A DNA stretch of 64,000 nt from Sporothrix humicola. Lineage: Eukaryota > Ascomycota > Sordariomycetes > Ophiostomatales > Ophiostomataceae. The notes under the pieces were generated by a model that worked only from the letters and a program-made list of their open reading frames with translations, ran no database searches and was not told where the DNA came from. This document shows positions 44,726 through 55,415 of this stretch, piece by piece. The stretch covers positions 310,001 to 374,000 of the forward strand of contig WNYE01000029.1 in assembly GCA_021396245.1 (NCBI GenBank), written 5' to 3'. The position numbers and the translations under genes are program-made. Each line of letters opens with the position of its first letter. Position 1 is the stretch's first letter.

Positions 44726-46494
44726 CGATGTGACGACGCGAGGTCACGGGAGCTGGGGAAGCTGAGAAGAGATTGAAATCAGTTGAGAAAGAAAACAAAG
44801 AAAGTCAACGATCGGACCGCTGTCGGAGAAATGCCGATTTGTACATATTTACAGTCATGCCAGGCCGTGTTTGGCAGGGTTTTGGGTTTGGTTTTAGCAG
44901 CTAGCAGTTAGCAGCCACTGACATCTGGCAGTTGGCAGAGACAGCAGAAAATGGGCAGAAAATTGACGTCAAATATCAAAACAGTGTGACAGACAACAGC
45001 ACCAAAATACCAGTCAAACACACTGCCAATCAGGGGTTAGTGTTTAGCGGGTTACCGAGGATAAGTCGCCGTCTCCCTCCGACCGAGCGATAAGATAAGA
45101 ATAATCTACGAGGACTGGTTTTTGGGGTTCTTCTCCAAACTTTGTTTCCTTTTTTGCGTGTAAGTGACAGTGACGTGTGTCGTGCAAAATGCATCATGAG
45201 TTGACAGACAACAATTCATCGAAAGAAAAGAATAAAAAAAGGAGAAAAGACTGGGGAAATTAAAACAGCAGCGACGACTGTCGGCTTCTTGTACTTTCCC
45301 ACAACGCACGGATCCTCTGGGTCTGAGTACAGTAGAGGACTGTGTAGTTCCTGCCTTCCGCAATGCCTAGCCCATCCGCCAGTGCGACCCACTCGGGCAA
45401 GAACGGACTGAGGAAGACGGGAAAGGAAAGAGCGACCTCTCTCACAGTGAGTCTCACTCTCTTTCTGACCCTCTTCACATCGACGAATCGACAAGCCGCC
45501 TCGGACTGGTCGGTGCACTCCGATCAGGTCCGACAAGCTTCTTGTTCGCGTCCACTAGACTGGGCAATCAGTATGGGGAATCGATGTTTTTTGTACTTTT
45601 TTGTCATGTCGCGCAGAAGAAAGAACTTTTGCCAACATACACAGTAAAACAGTAAACGGGGGAATGTCCACTTCTCCGCATAACGGCTCCGCAAGGAAAG
45701 AGCGATTCCTCATTCGTTGTGCACTTGCTCAAGTTTTCTTGCTGACGGACAGCGGTCCGAGGGGGCAGGGGCGACCAGCCAGGCCCCGCTAGACCAACTA
45801 CCAGGGCCCGAGTTAGGCCCCGACTAGCACGGAGAAAACGGGGATTCAAGAGAAAACCCGCGAAAAAGTGCGTTAAACGACTGACAAAACGACTCGAAAA
45901 ACACTCAAACGAGGCAGCCATAGGCCAAGCCTGCGCTCTAGACTTTGTTGAGAGCCCTAATGGGCATATTGAACCAGCCACACTTGCCATTGCTGGTCTT
46001 TCCTAGTTCTTTTTCTAGTTCTTTCCTCGTTCTTTCCTTAAGTGCGTCGGTGATCAGCTCGCCTTCTTGCCTAGTTTGGGTGTCTGACCTCGCTGGCTTT
46101 TCGAGTTAATTGTCTTGGAAAGAACGACCAAAAGCGAGGGTCACCAGAAGTCGCGCTAGAGTCCCATAATTTCCCCAAGAAGTTCCAACTGCCCCCAGAC
46201 TTTTTTCATGCCCCATTTCTGCATTTCTGGGCCTTTTCCCTCCCTTTAACCCCAGACTCCCCTTGACACTCTTTGCACATCGGCGACCATTGTCCGTTGT
46301 TCTTTTACCAACTCGACGGAAGCACATAAACACATAAACAGCCAGCCCCTCGTCGACAGTCGACAATCGTCCCTCTCGATAAGGTCTTGTTCCAGAAAAT
46401 ACAGTTGCGAGTTGCCCCTGAATCCACATCACAACAAAACACAACAAAAGAGCACACATTGCAAGACAACAGCACAACAGCACAACAGCACATC
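44726..46494. promoter_or_regulatory. Upstream region of the first Zn2Cys6 regulator
   Basis: About 1.8 kb without a supportable gene. GATA-type strings (CGATAAGATAAG) occur near 45088-45100. The last 130 bases are a CA-rich leader (ACAACA repeats) before the start codon. Confidence 0.45.
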
Positions 46495-49202
46495 ATGTCG
46501 ACGACGCCCGCCCCAACAGCGTCGGCTTCGACATCCACGCCCGCCACCGCACCACAAAACGACACCACAAAGAGACGCCGCGCGTCAAGAGCGTGTCTCG
46601 CCTGCCGTGCCCGCAAGGTCCGCTGCGATGTCGTCCTCTGCGGCAAGCCGTGCACAAACTGCCGTCTCGATTTCAGCGAATGCGTCGTCCAGCTGAGACG
46701 CAAGAATAGGTATGGGTGCCCGGAATCGGAATCGCCACTACCGGAAAGTGCAGTATACTGACAAAGGTACTCAGATGCAGAACTATCGTGGTCCCTTCAA
46801 ACAACCGTCTGCTGTCGGTCAAGGAGGCCAGCGAGAGCGAAGATGACGGCGCCAATGCCGGCCGGACACTGAGGGAGCAGCCTGCGGCCTCGTCGTCGTC
46901 GGCGCCGGCGTCCACTTCCAACCAAAAATCACATTCCCTAGCACAGGACAGCCTACCCCCCTTTGAATGGAACGACCCTCTGGCCCCCGTCTCGAGCTCA
47001 ATCCTCCAGACTGTCGAGCCAGCAGACACGACACACACACATGTCCCCTCCATATCGGTCTCGGAAGGCCCGGGAGACAACCTGGGCTTCGACCCCTCCA
47101 TGGCCAGCGACAGCAGCTTCAGTGACCACGGCCTCGGCGGTGACAACGACCTCGACGAGCTTGACATACTTCTCAACATGGACGAGGATCCGTCAAAGGC
47201 AGACCAGAACCAGATGACGGAAGCTCCAGTTACTGCCCAACCCATGGCCCCGCCGTCTCTGGCCGACGACGAGCCCATGTCCTACGAACTCCTCAGCCAC
47301 ACCGTCGACAACTTTTCCCTGTACGGCGCCGGCATCAACGGCACAACCCACGACCTCGCTAACCCTCACTCTAATTCCAACTCCAATTTGAATGTGGGTT
47401 GGCACAACAGCTTCACCAGCTCGAGCTCCGAGGCCTGGCAGCGCATGCACTTCCCCTTCTCGTCGTCGCTCTTTGCCACCGCTAACGGCTCGAGCATGGT
47501 GTCCATGCCCTTCTCCGCCGCCATGGAGGTCGACAGTGCCGGCCTGGGCCTCGAGCTGCCCTATGAGAACAGCATCGGCCTTGGCCTGCCTCCACGACCT
47601 GCTCAGCGTAAGAACCGCACACGTGAGCCGACGCCAGAGGCCACCCCCCAGCCTGCGCAGGACATGACGCCGGAATGCAGACCTGACTCAACCGAAGAGA
47701 CTGCACCGCAGGAGAACACTTCTGCCGCCAACAACACCACCCCCACTCCCCTTCCCACAATCGTTGCACCGCGGCGCAACAATGTCTCGACCGGTCCGGC
47801 GTTTGTCATCTTCTCCTGCTACCCCTTCCTTTCCTCAAAAACGCTGTGGAAGCTTGATCACGAGGACGATGCCTCGCTTCTCGAGCAGAGAGGTTGCCTG
47901 CACGTGCCAAAGAAGCCCATCCTTGATGAGATGATGAAGAAGTACTTCTTGCACGTCCACCCCTCTGTGCCCTTGTTGAATGAGACCGACTTCTGGGCCA
48001 TGTACAACTCGCCCACGCCCCAGACGGCGCCGTTCGGCCAGATGTCGCTCTTTGTCTTCCAGGCCATGCTGTTCATCGTGTCACCGTTCGTGTCGCCGTC
48101 GACGCTGGCCCAGCTCGGCTTCTCGTCCGTCCCCGAGGCCCGCGCCAACTTTTACCGCCGCGCCAAGACGCTCTTCAACTTGGAGGAGGGCCGCGACGAC
48201 ATCAGCACCGCACAGGGCGCGCTCATGCTGACGTACCACCTGCCCAACATGAAGGACCGCACCAACAGCTTTTGGATGAGCACCGCCATCCACTTTGCCC
48301 GCAGCGCCAACGCCCACCGCTACTACGAGCTCGACGACCCCAAACACATCTTCAAGATGAACACCAAGCCCACCATCACCGTCCAGCGCCGCACCATTAT
48401 TAAGAGATTGTGGTGGTGCTGTGTGCTGCGCGACAAGGTCATGTCGCTGGGTATGCGCCGGCCCATGCTGATCGGCCCCGCCGACTTTGACGTTGCTCGA
48501 CCGGGCCTCAACGAGCACGACACGAGCGACGAGATCAACGGAAAGTCCGTCTACCCGCCGGCCACCAAGCGCATTATCAGCCAGGTCTTTGCCGCCCTGT
48601 GCGAGCTCGCCGGTATTTTGACGGGCGTGTTGGACGTGTGCTACCCTGCGAGCGGAACACACCCACGGTCCGACCGCCCGGCCGTCGCCGTCGCGCAGGA
48701 CTACGTCGCCAAGCTGGACGCCTGGTACGAGACCTCGGCCGCCCAGTTCCAGGTCGCCATTGCCCGCATCAACAACAACAGCGTCGAAGACCAGCTTGTG
48801 CTGTCCACCAACGCCGCCTACATCTACTACTACATTGCCCGTGCTTCCGTCTACAACTACCTGTCGCACGTCCTTGCAACACATCCCGAGGCGGCTGCCG
48901 GCAGCGAGACCACATGGGGCAGCCCGCCCGCCAAGGTCGACGAGTCGTTCCGGGGCGTGACGAAGAGTTTGGCGGAACTCAAACGGAGAGACCTGGTACG
49001 CTACCTGCCCAACACCTTCGTGTCGATGGCCATCCTGCCCTTCAAGTGGCACGTCGCCAGTGTTCGCGTGACGGGTGGCAGCGGGAAGAACTCGAGTAAA
49101 GAAACCGACCTCACGATCTACTACGCCGTCTTCAAGGGCTTTGGCGAGATTTACGAGATGACGGACAGTGCGCTGCAGAGCGTTGGCACGATTCAGACGT
49201 GA
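46495..49202 (+). CDS. Zn2Cys6 transcription factor with fungal-specific TF domain
   Basis: A nuclear DNA-binding regulator. Exons 46495-46709 and 46775-49202 (65-nt intron) give 880 aa. The binuclear cluster is at residues 34-63: C-X2-C-X6-C-X8-C-X2-C-X6-C with an additional Cys49, and the flanking RRRASRAC and CTNCRLDFSECVV resemble the CTF1/FarA and AmdR groups. The intron falls just after the cluster (KKN-R/CRTIVV style), a common position. A long acidic Ser-rich linker (75-370) precedes the PF04082-type middle homology region (about 410-640: KYFLHVHPSVPLLNETDFW, KRLWWCCVLRDKVMSLGMRRP). The start is taken at MSTTPAPTAS; an in-frame ATG lies 108 bases upstream. Targets are unknown; it may serve the catabolic genes to its right. 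Confidence 0.9.
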
Positions 49203-49220
49203 GAGAGAGAGAGAGAGAGA
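49201..49220. repeat. (GA)n microsatellite at a stop codon
   Basis: An alternating GA run that starts inside the TGA stop of the first Zn2Cys6 gene, so length change would alter only its 3' UTR. Confidence 0.9.
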
Positions 49221-50340
49221 CTCAAGAGGATGAACACAAATTGTATTAATGAGATTACTTAATGTTGGTTTGGGGATTTGGTATAACGGAAAAACAAATT
49301 TGGATGGGAAAATTTGGTAATTTATTTTGGTTATGGTTATGGCTATTGCCCATGGGCAGCTTTTTGGACCTGCGTCACTGTCTTCTGTTTTTATTTGACC
49401 ACACTGGTCCTGTGTGACATTTGCTTTTGATTTTTATTTATTTTTCAGAGACTCATGGTACTTTTGCTTATCAACCATGGACCAGGGCGCGGCAATTAAA
49501 TGTTTTCATTGGTTTTTTATTCGTTTTTGCTCGTGAAGTTTTTCGCTTGTAGATTGTTTTGATGAAACTAACTGTCGGTCGAAAACGATGAGATCGTAGA
49601 TGATTTCGAAATGTATGTAAATTGCTATATAACTACTATCACCGCTGATCCTGTACGACTTCCTCTCTTCTGAAGGAAGCTATACAATTGATCTATGTGG
49701 TGAATTCGTTGCCTTTCGAAGAGTACGATTCGCAGGCAAATTGGCGGTGCAAAGACTTTAAGTGAGGCATTTGCTCGATACCCCTATCTTTTGTGGAGCT
49801 CTCTGTCTGACCCGCCCAGGCCATGGCGAGGCCATGGCCTGCCACGTGACCTTCGTACGCATTGTACCGACACTAACAAAGATTGTTCGATTTCATAATA
49901 CGGAAGTTTTCGACACTTTAAAACATATGTTTAAAAGTTAATAATTTGTAATTAAGAGGAAAATAAAACACTACTTTCACTATACCTTAGTCATCTTAAA
50001 TTCCATGTATTCGAGTGAGACGGCAATGTCGTAACAAGCAGTGATCTCGGTGATACCAACAGCGACACCTGTGCCGGAAAAGTGGATACTTTCTGCCGGG
50101 GCATTTGGGCCAATAGGATGTTATCGCAGCGGATTTCCATGTCGATTTGTGCCAGTATTACGCCAAGCGCGTCGAAGATAAGAACAAACAGGCCCCAACG
50201 GCACCTGCCGATAAGATAGTTGAATCTTACCCCGGTTTCCGGAAACCGTTATCTTTATCTCGCTATCAATTTGTCGTCGTCATGTCGGCATGTGAGTAAT
50301 TGAAGATTCTCCCCATAATGCCTGCATTGGTGAAGAACGC
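49203..50340. promoter_or_regulatory. Upstream region of the second Zn2Cys6 regulator, rich in GATA sites
   Basis: About 1.1 kb, AT-rich from 49240 to 49990. The 180 bases before the start contain AGATAA (50176), CGATAA (50209), AGATAG (50214) and TTATCT twice (50249, 50255), all fitting the HGATAR consensus of AreA-type nitrogen regulators. A GA microsatellite (about 49201-49220) begins at the preceding stop codon. No gene seen. Confidence 0.55.
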
Positions 50341-52813
50341 ATGATGGACGCCGACACAGAGACACGGACGGCGGCCGGGGCAGCAGCCGGAGCAACAACC
50401 GGAGCAGACACCGGCCGCATCTACCGCTCCAAGAAGCAGCGGCCATGCGACATTTGCCGCGTTCGGCGGGTGCAGTGCAAGTCGCTGCAGCTGGCCGACG
50501 GCAGCCGAGACACGACTCTGTGTCAGATGTGTGTCCGGCTGGGCTTGAACTGCACGTTTGAGCAAGGCCCAGCACGGAAGCGGTGCCGAGATGCAGCGGA
50601 TCGACCGCCGAAGACGACAGCGCCGACGATGTTGGCAGCAAGTGCCCGCCAGTCAATATCTCCAACATCGCCCACAGTATCACCGCCAGTATCGCTATCG
50701 CCCGGCAGCGTACAGCATGCGCTTCCATCTCCAATTCGACAAATCGATCAAACCAGTCCAAACCATATTGGTCAAACTATTGGAGTTGGCCATGAAACCA
50801 GACACGAGATTGGGCACAATGCAATGGCGATGGATATGGGAATGGACCAGGATCCAATGGCGATTATGGACTGGTGGGCAGCCGCAACATTGGAGATGCC
50901 ACAAACTTTACAAGCCGGATACCAACAAGAGGCCAGCCCTACAAACATTCTCGGCCAGACAGACGCCAACCCCTCCGACTGTCCGCAGGAGTTCTCCCTC
51001 GAATCGCACCAAGGCCACTCACACCAGCTTCTTGGTCTCTCTGGGGAGTCAGATCCATATTTCCTCCGCCACTACGACTACAACCAGTTCGACACGTACC
51101 GCATGTTCCGGCTGCACTTTCGAAAGGTGATCGACGACGCACTGCATCCAAGCTCGACAGCCGACGATGCACATAATTTACAGCGACTTCCTTTTACTTC
51201 TTCCTTTTTCTCGACTCCAATACCATCCGGCTCTATGCCTGCACAGTTTGTCATTGCCGACGAGGCCATCTGGGAAAACGACGTGCGGTCGGTCGACGGC
51301 ATATTTAGGAGTGATACAGAAGAGTCAGACACAGCTTTGATGGCCAAGCTCGTCCCTGTCGAACGAGCGGTCAGACTGATCAAGCTCTACAGGCAGTTTG
51401 TGCATCCTCGATATCCAGTGCTGTCCCTAAAAGATCTGGAGCGCATGGCGGAAGACAGAAAAGCATTTCCAAAGACGCCTGTTTTGCCCAACGTTGCACT
51501 ATCATTCCCTGTTGGCCTTTCCTGTGCAGTGTATGCCTTGGCAGCCCCTTTTGCCTTTCTCGACGATCAGCTCAGTGTATCCCGTGGATATCGAGAAGGA
51601 TCTACAACCGATGAGCTGTGGGCTATTGCCCATCGAAGTTTCCAGCGAGCTACTCGCTTGTCGCACCTGTCTTCACTCCAACTATGTCTACTTCTTCTCC
51701 AGCAGCCTCCGCAGAGCGATGTGGCTGCCGAACCACCGAGTTTCTGGGCGCTGTCGTGCACGTCTCTTGCCCTTGCGGAAAGTCTTGGTCTAAGTCTTGA
51801 CCCAAACAACTGGCGACTGCCTCGACCAGAGATTATTTTGAGACGCCGGCTCTGGTGGTTGACGCACACAACGCACGTCTGGAACGCCATTGTCTTTGGG
51901 CGACCATCACACATTCACCAAGACGACTGGGATGTTGCGCCTCTGAGGAGTGACGACTTTGAGGGAGATGAGCAGACACAGGAGCAGACCGATATATGCA
52001 TTGCCGAGTGTGAGCTTGGCCTTATTGCCTCCGATGTTCTTAAAGCTTTCTAGTGAGTCTTTCCTGTTCGAAAATCAAAATCAAACGTAATATCCCCTCT
52101 AACCTGGCAGCACCCTTCGAGGAACACTTCGAGGTATTCGAGGAGAACCGCCGTCTTTGAGCTCCTTACTGGCACTCGCTCAGCCACTGAGGAACAGAAT
52201 CGACCGCTGGCGGCAGACGCTGCCTCTCCTCTCAAAACCTGCGTCAGACCTGACCGAGGCTGAATTCGAGACTGGCGTGGCCTTGAGGCTGTCACACTTG
52301 GCCCTAGAGCTGCTCATCTTCCGCGCTCTCCTGCGCCCCTTGACGATTCAAGCTCAAGCCAGTCACCACGAACAAAACGAGCCAACATCCGCCGTTCTGG
52401 CCATCTTTGACAATGGGTACACTTGTGCCAAGGCCGTCGCCGGTCTTGTGTCGTCCCTCCAGGCAAAGCACTTTGCCAATTTCTGGCCTCTGTATACTCG
52501 CCACCAGCTCTGCTATGTAGCTCCTTTTTTGTTGATGAACCTCGCCCAGTCGCCAACTGAGCCCATGGCTGCACGCTGTCTTTCTCTCCTTGATGATTGG
52601 CGACGGACACTGCGCATTGTCGGTCGGGCTTGGCCTCTGGCTCGACTGGCGGCAATGCGGCTTGATGCCATCACTTGGAAGGGCATAGAGACTGTTGTTC
52701 ACGGAGCAGGTCAAGACAGTCCAGCTATGGCACTAATTCGTCAACAAGATGAAAAAAATGGGAGACAGAATGCAAATGGAAATGGAAATGTGGGTGAGAG
52801 GCAGCACATATGA
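50341..52813 (+). CDS. Zn2Cys6 transcription factor (candidate pathway regulator)
   Basis: Exons 50341-52052 and 52111-52813 (58-nt intron, GTGAGT donor) encode 804 aa. The zinc cluster has Cys at 36, 39, 46, 61, 64 and 71 (C-X2-C-X6-C-X14-C-X2-C-X6-C), preceded by basic RSKKQRP. A Ser/Pro/Gln/Met-rich linker leads to a fungal-specific TF domain (about 230-560: RAVRLIKLYRQFVHPRYPVLSL, RRRLWWLTHTTHVWNAIVFGRPSHI). The spliced frame continues KAFYTLRGTLRGIRGE and ends in an Asn/Gly-rich tail. Translation could start at either of two adjacent ATG codons. It lies immediately beside the DUF1989-fusion, monooxygenase and permease genes and has a GATA-rich promoter, so it is the likeliest pathway-specific activator; this is inference. 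Confidence 0.88.
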
Positions 52814-53198
52814 CGAGATGAGTTGGTATGACGAGGGAGTTTTGATCTTGATATTTGTACATGTATAACATTGCCAGTTCAAAGCACAACCAGTTTAAAT
52901 ATTTCAATCTAGCTCCAATAGTTTCAAAACCCATAAGTTTATTGTCTTATCTGTTGCTTGAGTGGTCGGGATAAAAGATATCATGTCAAAGCCAAGTGTT
53001 GTCGTCAAGGGTGTCGTCAAGGGTGTCGTCAACAGTTGTCAACTGGAGCCCCACAAATGCCCCACAATAATCGCCCGTGTAAGTCGCCCGTGTCAGTTGC
53101 CCGTCCCCCGTCTCAGATCATGTCAATTCATGCCATGACTCTTGTGGTTAGAATTTATCGGCTTTATTTGATTTTCACTATCTTGTCTCCAGCATATC
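52814..53198. other. Convergent intergenic region with GCCCGT motifs
   Basis: Between the 3' ends of the regulator and the DUF1989 fusion. Holds a 12-bp tandem repeat (53001-53036) and three GCCCGT strings at 53073, 53086 and 53099, the first two as TCGCCCGTGT. Confidence 0.6.
53001..53036. repeat. 12-bp tandem repeat GTCGTCAAGGGT, three units
   Basis: Two exact units and a third differing at two positions, intergenic. Confidence 0.92.
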
Positions 53199-54806
53199 CT
53201 ACGCTGAACCTGCCTTGGCCTCCTTCTCCTTGATTTGCCCCTTCAGCCAAGACGCTGCAATATCTTCACAGGTGCTAAACTCCACTGCATCGCCAAATCC
53301 CTGCAGCCACCCCAGGAAACGGTCGATCATGCCGATGATGTGGGCCAGGCCGCTGACGTCGGGGTGCACGAGAATCGGGAAAACAAAGTCGCCGGCATCG
53401 CGGCCCTCCTTTTGCTCCCACAGCCACGTAAACTTGTCGCGCCACATCTGCTCGACGACGCGCGTCGACACGTAGCCCATGCTGTTGTTGAGGTGCGGCA
53501 GGTACATCATGGGCATCATGTCCTCGTTGTACCAGCCGCAGGGCAGCTCGACCAGCGGGTGGGTGCCGTCTTCGGGGAACGACTGCGAGGCAATGGCCGA
53601 CGGATGCAGCCACGAGGAGGCGGGCTTGTTGAAATCAATATGCTCAATGGGTGGGTCGGCGGGCGTAAAGTACGGCTGTGAATCGTGGTGCATGAGCGAC
53701 GAGTTGTACAGGAAGCCGTGCTCCCGCAGCAGCTTGACCGTCGTCTCGCGGATCGTGTACATGGGCGCTCGGTAGCCGCGGGGCTTCTTGCCGGCCAGCT
53801 TTGTGGCGACGTCGATGCACTTGAGGAGGACGTCCTTTTCTTGTTCTTCCGTCATCTGGTAGATGCCCTCGTGGGCGTAGCCGTGCAGGCCAATCTCGGC
53901 GCCCGATTCCAAAACAGCCTTGGCCGCGTCGGGGAACGTCTCGGTCGTGTGGCCGGGGATGAACCAGGTGACTTTGTCGGCGATCTTGTGTTTGCTGAAC
54001 AGCTCCAGCAGACGATAGACGCCGACCTGGCCGGCAAAGATGCCCGAGCTGTAGTCGGCCATGTTGTTGTCCTTGTGGCAGCCCGTGCCGAGCCAGTGTG
54101 AGACCGCGTCGAAATCAACAGACAAGGCGATCTTGGCGCGTTTGCGGGGACTGGTAACGGCAGATGGGACAGAAGTCGGGACGACAGACAACGTCCGCGT
54201 GCTCTCTTCTCCGCCCAACACTTGATATTCGCAGTCAGCTGGCTCACCGGCATTCACGGGGTCAATGTCTTGAGGGCATGAGCTCATGACGATGACGAGA
54301 TCGGCCTCGGCGCGCAGCACAATGTACTGGCCCTTTTCGCTCGTTGGCGGCCGAATATCAAGTCCGCCGTGGTGGTCAATGGCGACGTTCATGAACAGGT
54401 TCAGGGGATCGGGCGTCCAATCTGAAGCGATAAAATCAGGTAATACCTCCCCCAGGGCGCCATGCATGTTGTCGCTGCAGTTATCATGGTAGCCGTCGTA
54501 GCCCTGCATGTGGTACCGCCGCTCGTCGCACGCCGACCAGATCATGTCGTGCGTACCGTGCGTCGTCGTGTCTTCGACGAGCGTCAGCATCGGCTTGCGC
54601 CGCGTGCTGTACAGCTTATCGCCTTTGTGGAGGGTGACCTGTTTGAGGACGGTCCGCGTGTGCACCATCGACAGGAAATCATGGCTGTCCTTGGGGTTGA
54701 ACGCCCAAAAGTCGAGCACCTGCTTGCCAAAGGTGTTGATGATCTTGAGGTCCTGGCCGGCTGTGACCGAAAAGGCCACAGCCTTGCGAGCAGGAATGAT
54801 GGGCAT
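53199..54806 (-). CDS. DUF1989 (urea-carboxylase-associated) / polysaccharide-deacetylase-family fusion, predicted C-N hydrolase
   Basis: A single exon of 535 aa with two catalytic-type domains. Residues about 1-205 are DUF1989 (UAAP): DLKIINTFGKQVLDFWAF, THGTHDMIWSACDERRY, YHDNCSDN, PDPLNLFMN and the signature VMSSCPQDIDPVN. DUF1989 proteins form bacterial carboxyguanidine deiminase. Residues about 225-535 are a NodB fold: SVDFDAVSHW (Asp231, Asp233), EIGLHGYAHEG (His308, His312), KPRGYRAPMYT and LVELPCGWYNED. The GYAHEG form is that of PuuE allantoinases and bacterial cyclic-imide hydrolases rather than chitin deacetylases. No signal peptide is seen, so an intracellular C-N hydrolase is favoured over cell-wall deacetylation. 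It is followed, in the same orientation, by nothing operon-like, but its upstream neighbour is a monooxygenase on the same strand. Substrate unknown. Confidence 0.85.
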   Translation of the reverse strand: MPIIPARKAVAFSVTAGQDLKIINTFGKQVLDFWAFNPKDSHDFLSMVHTRTVLKQVTLHKGDKLYSTRRKPMLTLVEDTTTHGTHDMIWSACDERRYHMQGYDGYHDNCSDNMHGALGEVLPDFIASDWTPDPLNLFMNVAIDHHGGLDIRPPTSEKGQYIVLRAEADLVIVMSSCPQDIDPVNAGEPADCEYQVLGGEESTRTLSVVPTSVPSAVTSPRKRAKIALSVDFDAVSHWLGTGCHKDNNMADYSSGIFAGQVGVYRLLELFSKHKIADKVTWFIPGHTTETFPDAAKAVLESGAEIGLHGYAHEGIYQMTEEQEKDVLLKCIDVATKLAGKKPRGYRAPMYTIRETTVKLLREHGFLYNSSLMHHDSQPYFTPADPPIEHIDFNKPASSWLHPSAIASQSFPEDGTHPLVELPCGWYNEDMMPMMYLPHLNNSMGYVSTRVVEQMWRDKFTWLWEQKEGRDAGDFVFPILVHPDVSGLAHIIGMIDRFLGWLQGFGDAVEFSTCEDIAASWLKGQIKEKEAKAGSA

Positions 54807-55415
54807 GGTGTCGGGGTTGTCGTGAAGGAAGAAGTGTTGGATGACGATAAGAAGTTTGGAGAAGAGTAGGGTTTAATTTTGTTCGTTTGAACTCTGGGTT
54901 TTCATATCCAAGATTTGTTTGATTTTAATTTATGAGATATTTTGTTGACAGGCGTCACAATGCGGGGAGCTTGTGTGGATCTTGACGGGCATCTTATCGC
55001 AGAGATGCATTATCGAGAATCAACGGCCGTAGGCGGTCGCTGTGAGTTGCCCGTTGTGGCAGAAGATGCCCGTTGTTTGCCGATGCCCGCTATCTGTTAT
55101 CTATTATCTTAGGCCTTTTAGTGCATTCAGGGGTGTTTACTCTGCACTGTAAAGCACCGAGTTGCCCGTTCACTAAGCCCAATCTGGACATATCGTGTAA
55201 GACCCCTGCCAATCAGACAATCCTGGCCATGCAAAGTAAAACGCAAACACAAAAGACAAACTGTTGAAGAAGTTAGCCAGAGGCAGTGAAAGAAATAAAA
55301 ATAAAGAAAAATTACCGACAAATAAAATGAAAGTAACTGGTTTATATCAATGGTTCTTTTGTATTCAGATATCAAAATTTAACCTAAGAATTTGAGCTAA
55401 TGACGCACAACCACG
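54807..55415. promoter_or_regulatory. Promoter region of the DUF1989 fusion
   Basis: Contains GCCCGT at 55049, 55068 and 55164 and in reverse at 54985. GATA sites include CGATAA at 54845 and three HGATAR sites within 20 bases (55090, 55097, 55104). It also holds the monooxygenase 3' end. No gene seen. Confidence 0.6.
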
